NCBI GenBank assembly: GCA_017940565.1
Contig: JAGAYH010000052.1
Coordinates: 1-49,142 of the forward strand
Length of the DNA stretch: 49,142 nucleotides
Reading direction: 5' to 3'
Source: Bacteroidaceae bacterium
Lineage (GTDB): Bacteria; Bacteroidota; Bacteroidia; Bacteroidales; Bacteroidaceae
Positions 34,176-43,353 of the stretch are shown piece by piece; position 1 is the stretch's first letter, and each line of letters opens with the position of its first letter. The notes below the pieces were generated by a model that made no database searches, was not told the DNA's origin, and saw only the letters and a list, made by a program, of their open reading frames with translations. Made by a program: the position numbers and the translations under genes.

Positions 34176-37156
34176 TATTTATTCGTAAGACGATACCTTG
34201 AGACAAATTTCTTTGCTTTGGCAGTCGTACTCCACTCGGAATCATATCTGCCTTTTTCCAAGGGCTTGAAGTTAAGAACACCGTCGATCTGATGCAGCAC
34301 GGCATAAGAAGACGTTTCTATCAAAGTCTTTTTTCTATCCTGCTGGATATCGCGGGTCATCATGTTGTAGTGACCATCGGCAGTGATGACATTGCGCACG
34401 TCGCCGGCCTTGTCTTGTACGGTGAGCGTGTGGTTGCCTTCTGACCAAACTTTCAGGGTAATGTAACGGTTGGTGACCGTGTCGATGCAGGCAGACTCAT
34501 AGTCTTGGGCCGGCTGCGGCTTCAGGTCGGCAAACACCGAGTTATCCTGGAAGTGATACTTGACAAAGTTCAGCAGGCAGGTAATCATGGCCTGGGCCTT
34601 GGTCTTGTATTCTTCGGTGATGGCTGTAATCTCTTCATCGGAGAGGTAGGCTTCGTTCTCTGCCAGATATTCCTGACGTTCGGTGAGGTAAGCTGAAATG
34701 GTATTCCAAGTAGGAAGACCATTCTTAGTGATAGCCTCCTGCACGCTGGCGTTGGTCGGGATGTAAACCGTGTAGCGGTAGGTATTGAAGAAGCGGACAT
34801 TCTGGTCGATGGGATAGTTGTCGGAGGTAAAGATGGCATACTTACCCAATGCCTTCGTAATCTCATTCTCGCTCTTCTTCTGAGCAATCAGGTCGTCAAC
34901 AAAACCGGCTGTTCTCAGCACGTCGAGGTCAACCAGACAGAGATCCATGAACTGGCGGTAGGGCGATTCTTCGTCACCGTCGTCGTTCATGATGGTGTAA
35001 ACTGACTTGTTGGTCGATTGGATGGGTTTGTCGAGAGCGTAGGTCATACCGTTACCATAACCATTGGTCTTTTCAGACTGGTCGTAGATGTCCTGAACGG
35101 TGCAATAATCGTTTTTCTCCATCTGGTAGGCACCTTGTACCTTGAAACCAATACCCGTTTCGGGCTTGATGACGCGGAAGGGCGCACCGGACTTTGAAAT
35201 AAAGAATTCATTGCCCGTGTAGATACCGGTCTTTTCATCGGTGGGATCTACGTATACGTGGTCGTTCAACATATCCTTCAAACGGTTGGCAACCGTTTTC
35301 TTATCCTTTTTACGTCCCTTATCCTGGGGCTCGGTGGAAATTTCACCAGTAACGGGGTCATAGTCGTAACCGATGGCCGACACCTGGTTAATCGTCGACA
35401 GAGAACCGTCAAATTCAAATTCGAACACGGTAGCAGACAGCGGATCGAAGTATTTTCTCAAGGCGCGGTCAGTCGGAAGGAAGAGTCCGAAGTTGGAGCT
35501 CATGGCCTGCAGATAGGTCTGCATGTACTGGCACGGACGCTTGTCTGTATCGAGGTTCGGGTCTTGGATGTATTTGCTTTCGTTGTCAATACGGATGGCC
35601 CAGTTGAAGATGTGGAAACTGTCGCCCACCAGAGCGGGAGCGGCAACACAGGCGTAGTCGGCCGGCGAATACACATCATTCATTATATATACAACACCGT
35701 TACAGCCGATAAGGCAGGTGTCAATCTTTGCGGTGAAGTCTTCCACGGTCTCACAGTTGGAGAACATCGGGTCGCGGGCGTCGTTCATGATGGAGATGTA
35801 CTTGCTCGGAACGGACTCAACGAATGAGGGCTTCATAAAGTTCTTCACCATCGGCTGGATGATGCTCAGAGGAATCTGGTCGAGATTGCGCATCAGGTTG
35901 TCCTTCGTCACCGGTTTTTCGGTTGCAAAGGCATCCATCAGGAAGCGACCGCCACCGTCTTCATCCAAGAAATATTTGTAGAGGGCTTCGTCGGAAGGAA
36001 TGAACATGGCAGCCATGTCAACCTGCACGCCGTGTCCTGTACTATAATAGGTATTCCATCCCGGGTCGTACGGAAGAACGGAGAAACCGACGTCTGCACC
36101 CATGCCGCCGTGGTTGTTCGGCGCTTTGGACAACTCGGTGCCGCCCTGCGAGCGGGCAGAGAGATAACGCTTCTCGAACACGGAGTCAACGCCGGGCACC
36201 AGTTGCTGATAGGCACGGGTAAGGGAGGCGTTGTAGTAAGGTGCGCTAAAGCGGTCGAGCATGTGACTGAACAGATTCGTCTTACCGCTGATGCGAATTT
36301 GCTCCGCCATATTATAAGGTGTGGTGAACACGTTGTCAAGCACGTTGACATAACCGTTCTGGCAGGTGATGTCCTGCTCTACGACCTTACTGCCGAAGAT
36401 ATACACATCGTTGGGCTGGCGTTCGCGTCCCATGATGGTAGCGAAGTCCTGGTCCGTGATTTTCTGTTCGCCCATCTGTCCGGCAATCCAGTGAATCATG
36501 AGGGGCACCGTGGCGTCGGTTGCCATGCGGATACCGCCCTTTTCCTGCGTGCGGAAACGGGCCCAATAGTCTTCATCGGGCTTAGGCTGACCTTCCTTGG
36601 CTCCCGGATTCTTTATACCCAAATTGTAGGTACGGGGAATGGCCGGGCTGTCCCAAGAGTAGAAAGCAATGGTGTCAGTGGCTGTCAATGATGTAGGCTG
36701 ACGCAAGCACATGTTCTTGTCCAAGTACTTACCGTCGGAGTTCATCGTTGATGAAGAGGTGCTCGACATCATCTCAAGCAGATAGGCGTTGTCAAGCATG
36801 CTGCCGTAGAGCAACATTTTCTTTTGCGACTGTGTCAAGTCGGAATACGACTTCACACCCCAACCATTGTTGGCATAGAAGCGATTGTAAGCGGCATCGT
36901 CGGCCACGAATAAGGTTTTGCTACCTGTTCGCGACAGAATCGTGTCCAGCTTCAAATCCTGAATCAGTTTGACGGTGTTGGTGTAGTTTCCCTTGTCTTG
37001 CAGATAGCCGAGAATGCTCGAGCCGAGCCAACTCGGAGACTTGTCAGGCAAGTCATAATCATCTGAACAAGAGTACATCATTCCGCCAATCAACAGCAGG
37101 GACATTGCTCCTGTGAGCAGCCTGCGCAGTCTGAAAAAACGGTCTTTCATACACAT
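34175..37156 (-). CDS. Multi-FAS1 domain lipoprotein (first triplet)
   Basis: 993 residues. Lipoprotein signal with Cys30 (GGMMYSCSDD). At least four FAS1-like modules can be seen from the recurring hydrophobic-F-x-P/A-T/S/D-D/N-x-A motif: TLFVADDAAY (81-90), AAMFIPSDEALYKYF (382-396), FGLFLPTDRALRKYF (556-570) and YTVYIPTNASVQEAI further on. Matching module ends are GYVNVLDNVF (268-277) and NGVVYIMNDVY (486-496). It starts the six-gene operon, before a SusC/SusD pair, and is probably displayed at the surface as a binding or adhesion component. The start may instead be two codons later (37150). Confidence 0.88.
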   Translation of the reverse strand: MCMKDRFFRLRRLLTGAMSLLLIGGMMYSCSDDYDLPDKSPSWLGSSILGYLQDKGNYTNTVKLIQDLKLDTILSRTGSKTLFVADDAAYNRFYANNGWGVKSYSDLTQSQKKMLLYGSMLDNAYLLEMMSSTSSSTMNSDGKYLDKNMCLRQPTSLTATDTIAFYSWDSPAIPRTYNLGIKNPGAKEGQPKPDEDYWARFRTQEKGGIRMATDATVPLMIHWIAGQMGEQKITDQDFATIMGRERQPNDVYIFGSKVVEQDITCQNGYVNVLDNVFTTPYNMAEQIRISGKTNLFSHMLDRFSAPYYNASLTRAYQQLVPGVDSVFEKRYLSARSQGGTELSKAPNNHGGMGADVGFSVLPYDPGWNTYYSTGHGVQVDMAAMFIPSDEALYKYFLDEDGGGRFLMDAFATEKPVTKDNLMRNLDQIPLSIIQPMVKNFMKPSFVESVPSKYISIMNDARDPMFSNCETVEDFTAKIDTCLIGCNGVVYIMNDVYSPADYACVAAPALVGDSFHIFNWAIRIDNESKYIQDPNLDTDKRPCQYMQTYLQAMSSNFGLFLPTDRALRKYFDPLSATVFEFEFDGSLSTINQVSAIGYDYDPVTGEISTEPQDKGRKKDKKTVANRLKDMLNDHVYVDPTDEKTGIYTGNEFFISKSGAPFRVIKPETGIGFKVQGAYQMEKNDYCTVQDIYDQSEKTNGYGNGMTYALDKPIQSTNKSVYTIMNDDGDEESPYRQFMDLCLVDLDVLRTAGFVDDLIAQKKSENEITKALGKYAIFTSDNYPIDQNVRFFNTYRYTVYIPTNASVQEAITKNGLPTWNTISAYLTERQEYLAENEAYLSDEEITAITEEYKTKAQAMITCLLNFVKYHFQDNSVFADLKPQPAQDYESACIDTVTNRYITLKVWSEGNHTLTVQDKAGDVRNVITADGHYNMMTRDIQQDRKKTLIETSSYAVLHQIDGVLNFKPLEKGRYDSEWSTTAKAKKFVSRYRLTNK

Positions 37157-37222
37157 TAAAGTTTTAATTTTTTATATTTTTTCGTTTTTAAATTTTCGAC
37201 ATTTCTGTCTTCGAGTCTTTAC

Positions 37223-37259
37223 TATATAGGTCACAAAATTATGAAAACTTACCTATATA
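37223..37259 (-). promoter_or_regulatory. Promoter/operator of the FAS1-SusC-SusD operon
   Basis: Minus-strand TAATTTTG box at 37234-37241, about 78 nt before the ATG. It lies between the arms of a perfect 9-bp inverted repeat, TATATAGGT (37223-37231) and ACCTATATA (37251-37259). A regulator bound there would cover the promoter. Confidence 0.5.
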
Positions 37260-37507
37260 AATTCACATCGGGAGAAGAAAAATCCATGCGATTAACATTT
37301 CTTATATCTTTTAACAGTCCGACGGGGGCATTTTTTGTGAGTTTGTCATTAAACCCCGTGCCAAATGCGGGTCATTTTTTATAAAAATCGCACTAAAGCG
37401 CACGAATCGCTGTGTGGCGAGCCCGGTTTTGACCAAAAGCCCCTCCTTTGGGGCAGAGCGGCCCACTCCACCCCACAGCTTCACCTCACACACGGCCTTG
37501 TTTCGCA

Positions 37508-37583
37508 AAGGTCGGACCTCGTCACGACGAAACGCCGTTTCAGTTTTACGAGGCGCCGTTTCGTAAATTTGAAACGGCGCCTC
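37508..37583 (+). repeat. 21-nt-period palindromic array (dispersed repeat, diverged copy 3)
   Basis: Four 13-mers centred at 37514, 37535, 37556 and 37577, each exactly 21 nt apart: AAGGTCGGACCTC, GAAACGCCGTTTC, GAGGCGCCGTTTC, GAAACGGCGCCTC. It aligns loosely with copies 1 and 2. Confidence 0.8.
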
Positions 37584-37590
37584 GTTTTTT
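37550..37590 (+). terminator. Orphan plus-strand terminator-like hairpin
   Basis: Perfect 13-bp stem (37550-37562 with 37571-37583), 8-nt loop, then GTTTTTT. No plus-strand gene ends here, so it may close an unannotated RNA. Confidence 0.6.
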
Positions 37591-37734
37591 CCTACGGACG
37601 ACAGAAGCGCGTCCCAACAAAAGCAAGAAATACAAGTCTTGGCATTTTTGTTTTTTTATACTATCAGACCATGAAATTATGCATTTTTATATTACACGGC
37701 CAGATAATCAAAGAATTTTAACTGAACACCTCAA

Positions 37735-37779
37735 CAAAAAAATCCGTCGCCGAAGGCACAAAGTCCACCGGCGACGGAT
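37735..37779 (-). terminator. Terminator of the ridA-like/beta-galactosidase operon
   Basis: 11-bp stem (37742-37752 with 37769-37779) with a 16-nt loop, followed on the minus strand by a T run (A run at 37736-37742). Confidence 0.8.
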
Positions 37780-37804
37780 GAATTACAGGCAGCCTGAATG
37801 GCCG

Positions 37805-40912
<3,108 letters not shown>

Positions 40913-40933
40913 TTATATAAGGTATAAATGTTT

Positions 40934-42019
40934 TTACTTTTTATCCGTCGCCGGCACTGACGCCATCGTCTCAACTTCTATCAGCCACTGCGGGCGGCAC
41001 ACGGGGGCCAGCACCACGATGCGGGGCACGTTCGGGAAACGCCCGTTCAGATATTCATTGACCACGCCACAGTCCGACAGGTCGCGCAGATATACCGTCA
41101 TCCACACCAGGTCGTCCAGCGTGGCCCCGCCGTCGGCCAACAGGTGGCTGATGTTTTCAAACAGGCGGTCGGCCTGGCGCGGCACATCGTTCTGATGGAT
41201 ACAACGGCCATGGCGGTCAATGCTCGCCGTACCGGAAATATAAAGAGAGGCACCGCCGTCACCGGTCGATACCCGCACCCCGCGCTCAAAGGCCACGCCG
41301 TACTCGTGTGTGGGGTTCAGCCATTCCAAAGCCTGCAGATAGTGCTGGCTCAGGGCTGGGGCATCCACGCTCCAGAAGTCCACGGCCACGGCTGCACCGG
41401 CCACATCGGTCTGTCCGCCGATGCCGGTCGAAGCGATAAAATGCGTATCCTTCGTCAGTCCCTCGCGGGCAAACACCGCATTGCGGCCTTCCACCACACC
41501 ATGATAGTTGTGGTCAATGTCGCGCACGTAAAGCCATGTGCGCACGCAGTTGTCCGCCAGCGACAACCCTTCCGCTTTCAGCCAGTCGATGTGGCGGCCG
41601 AAGGCTTCCTCCGTCTGTTCCTTCGACGAGAGGCCGGCCACCTCGTCGGCCGTGAAGCGCACACTGTGATACAGGCGTTTCACGCCTCCGCAGGCCACAA
41701 CACAGCGGTCGGGGGTGCCGCTTACCGTCACGCTGTCGGTTGTCACCGTCAGAATCAGCGTGATTTTACTGCCGTCCAGCGGCGGTTGCTCCACCCACGA
41801 GAAAGCTCCGCGCGAGAGCACGTCGGCATAGAGCACGCTCGCCCTAAGCAGCGGCAACTGGTTGGCCGCATCGCTCAAGAAAGCCCGGCACCACACCAGT
41901 GTCACCCTTTCTTCGTCCCTGCCGGAAAGCACGTGGCGCACTTCGCGCTCCAACGCCGACAGGCGCGAAACGAAATCACCCGTCACGGGAGCCGGCAATA
42001 CGAATGTTCTTTCTTTCAT
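40934..42019 (-). CDS. RidA/YjgF-related protein, chorismatase-like
   Basis: 361 residues from the ATG at 42019, placed just after a strong promoter; the longer frame begins upstream of that promoter. Three parts look YjgF-like: an N-terminal piece (VTLVWCRAFLSDAANQ, WVEQPPLDGSKI), a middle piece (TWLYVRDIDHNYHGVVEGRN, then THFIASTGIGG) and a complete C-terminal RidA domain (GTASIDRHGRCIHQ, LDDLVWMTVYLRD, PNVPRIVVLAPVCRPQWLIEVE). The C-terminal Arg and Glu fit a RidA pocket. The whole resembles chorismate-cleaving FkbO/XanB2-type enzymes, which have this fold at this length, but I cannot confirm the activity. It is cotranscribed with beta-galactosidase, an odd pairing. Confidence 0.78.
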   Translation of the reverse strand: MKERTFVLPAPVTGDFVSRLSALEREVRHVLSGRDEERVTLVWCRAFLSDAANQLPLLRASVLYADVLSRGAFSWVEQPPLDGSKITLILTVTTDSVTVSGTPDRCVVACGGVKRLYHSVRFTADEVAGLSSKEQTEEAFGRHIDWLKAEGLSLADNCVRTWLYVRDIDHNYHGVVEGRNAVFAREGLTKDTHFIASTGIGGQTDVAGAAVAVDFWSVDAPALSQHYLQALEWLNPTHEYGVAFERGVRVSTGDGGASLYISGTASIDRHGRCIHQNDVPRQADRLFENISHLLADGGATLDDLVWMTVYLRDLSDCGVVNEYLNGRFPNVPRIVVLAPVCRPQWLIEVETMASVPATDKK

Positions 42020-42038
42020 TCTTTTTACTATTTGCTGA

Positions 42039-42070
42039 CAAAGATACGAATAAATGAGGGCAAAGTCAAA
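42039..42070 (-). promoter_or_regulatory. Promoter of the ridA-like/beta-galactosidase operon
   Basis: Minus-strand TTTG (42067-42070), 20 nt, TATCTTTG (42039-42046), an excellent match. The leader is about 13 nt. Confidence 0.8.
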
Positions 42071-42130
42071 GAGAAAACCGATTTTCTTTTGGCATGGCCC
42101 CATGAAAGCCTTCCACGCCAAGAGACCGTC

Positions 42131-42152
42131 TTCCGCCAATTCCGTGGCGGAA
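42131..42152. promoter_or_regulatory. Palindromic operator candidate
   Basis: TTCCGCCA, 6 nt, TGGCGGAA: perfect 8-bp arms over 22 bp, a size and symmetry typical of MarR-family operators, between the two divergent promoters. Confidence 0.5.
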
Positions 42153-42189
42153 TTACCAGTCGAATCGGAAATTTCTCACCGGACAATTT

Positions 42190-42238
42190 GTTTCAAAATT
42201 GTTTCAATAATGTTTCAAAATTGTTTCAGCAATGTTTC
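42190..42238 (+). repeat. Five GTTTC repeats in exact 11-bp phase
   Basis: GTTTC begins at 42190, 42201, 42212, 42223 and 42234, each followed by mostly A/T, and an inverted GAAAC follows at 42242. The array ends about 49 bp before the marR -7 box. Confidence 0.85.
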
Positions 42239-42286
42239 TTGCGAAACTTTTTGCCTGTAACCGCTTTCTGTTCCGTCACTTTTCAT

Positions 42287-42294
42287 TAACTTTG
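42287..42294 (+). promoter_or_regulatory. -7 box of the marR gene
   Basis: TAACTTTG, 28 nt before the ATG at 42323; the TTTG box upstream is poor, which fits a promoter needing an activator. Confidence 0.6.
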
Positions 42295-42322
42295 CGGCCA
42301 GAAACCAAGAAAAAAGCCCGAC

Positions 42323-42844
42323 ATGGATACCAGTATAGACTACCGTCTTGTCTTTGCGTTGATGAACGGCAAAGTGGCCGATGCCTTCAACCGCAAGCTC
42401 AGTGAATACTTTGCCAAAGCGCAAGTGCCCCTCACGGCCGAACAGTGGAACGTGCTCCTCACCCTGAGCATGCGCGAAGTGGCCACCCAACAGCAGATCT
42501 GCGACGACACTTCGTTCAGCAAAGCCACCATGACCCGCCTCGTCGACCAACTTGAAACCGAAGGCATTCTCGAACGTTTCAAAGCCCGCGTCGATTGGCG
42601 TTCCAATTATCTGCGCATGACACGCAAGGGGCTCGTCATCCGCGACAAGGGCCTCTACATCGCCTCGCGCACCCTGCGCGCCGCTCTTAAAGGGCTCACC
42701 AACGAGCAGGTCAGCACCACGCAGAACAGTCTCAACACCGTGCTCGAAAACCTCAAGCAGCACGACCACGTGACACCGCCCGAGGAAATAGCCGAGCTCA
42801 TGAAATTCTACAACCTGCGGAAGAACAAAGGCCTGCGCCGATAA
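42323..42844 (+). CDS. MarR-family transcription regulator
   Basis: 173 residues, slightly longer than the usual 140-150. The winged helix is clear: LTAEQWNVLLTLSM, then QQQICDDTSFSKATMTRLVD (recognition helix about 62-78) and the wing LERFKARVDWRSNYLRMTRKG. Flanking helices at both ends should form the dimer. MarR proteins typically repress divergent or own genes and respond to small phenolic ligands. It is divergent from the RidA/chorismatase-like gene, whose possible product type (aromatic acid) would suit a MarR ligand; that link is inference. A palindrome and phased repeats lie in the shared control region. Confidence 0.9.
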   Translation: MDTSIDYRLVFALMNGKVADAFNRKLSEYFAKAQVPLTAEQWNVLLTLSMREVATQQQICDDTSFSKATMTRLVDQLETEGILERFKARVDWRSNYLRMTRKGLVIRDKGLYIASRTLRAALKGLTNEQVSTTQNSLNTVLENLKQHDHVTPPEEIAELMKFYNLRKNKGLRR

Positions 42845-42897
42845 GCACAAACGTCCGGCAACCAGCCCGCAATCATCCGGCCACCACCCTGTTTTTA

Positions 42898-42960
42898 CGC
42901 ACGGGTGGCATGACTTTTCGCACAGGTGGCATGACTTTTCGCACGGACGGCAGGCAAAAT
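42898..42960 (+). repeat. 21-bp direct repeats
   Basis: Three units begin CGCAC at 42898, 42919 and 42940. The first two are identical over 20 of 21 bases (CGCAC, G/A, GGTGGCATGACTTTT); the third is diverged. Confidence 0.85.
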
Positions 42961-43005
42961 CTCCCGCACGCCGCCTGAAATTACAAAAACGACGGATAAA
43001 ATGAA

Positions 43006-43089
43006 AATAAAGGCTTTATTTGTACAAATAAAGCCTTTATTTATACAAATATAAGTTTTATTTCTCCGAATAAAAGCTTTATTCGCATT
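43006..43089. repeat. Four exact 21-nt palindromic units
   Basis: Units start at 43006, 43027, 43048 and 43069. Each is a 15-nt core followed by 6 nt: AATAAA-GGC-TTTATT, AATAAA-GCC-TTTATT, AATATA-AGT-TTTATT, AATAAA-AGC-TTTATT. The first two together form a perfect 38-bp palindrome (43005-43042). Confidence 0.92.
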
Positions 43090-43353
43090 TTAAGCAGCAG
43101 CACGGCGGTTTCGGGCAGCGCGCGGAAAATTTTAGGCGGGGCTTCGGAAGTATTCGGCGGCGCGCGGAAGGTTTTTGGTATCATGCAGAACGTTTTAACC
43201 GGGGCCGGAATCAATAAAAATTGAAATTTTGCCGTCGCGGAGGGAAAAAGGGGCGATTTTCATGTTACAAAACGGCAAGGGCGCCGTTTTACATTTAGAA
43301 TGCAATTCTATTTCTGACGCCAATTATCCGTTTTGACTCGTAAATTATCCGAC

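Larger units (their letters stand above)
37157..37804. other. 648-bp space upstream of the FAS1-SusC-SusD operon
   Basis: It holds the operon leader and promoter region (37157-37260), a poorly structured stretch with a GCCCC/GGGGC hairpin near 37440, a 21-nt-period palindromic array ending in a plus-strand terminator-like hairpin (37508-37590), and the beta-galactosidase terminator (37735-37779). No coding gene is convincing. Confidence 0.7.
42020..42322. other. 303-bp divergent control region between ridA-like and marR
   Basis: It holds the minus-strand promoter (42039-42070), an 8-bp-arm palindrome (42131-42152), five GTTTC repeats at 11-bp steps (42190-42238) and the plus-strand -7 box (42287-42294). 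Confidence 0.75.
42845..43353. other. 509-bp space built largely of 21-nt-period units
   Basis: Consecutive blocks: CGCAC units at 42898, 42919, 42940; four AT-rich palindromic units at 43006-43089; GGAA-led units near 43124, 43146, 43166, 43187; an AAAACGGC/GCCGTTTT hairpin (43269-43290); TAGAAT/ATTCTA (43296-43310); and AATTATCCG at 43322 and 43343, just before the ATG at 43354. No TAnnTTTG promoter is evident. Confidence 0.7.

Noticed and set aside
21382-37156. Polysaccharide utilisation locus with known sugar target
   Set aside because: No glycoside hydrolase, lyase or sensor gene is inside the operon; the nearby beta-galactosidase has its own operon and terminator.
42898-43089. Possible CRISPR array
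   Set aside because: Repeat units are only 21 nt, have palindromic cores and no unique spacers of 30 or so nt; no cas gene is present.
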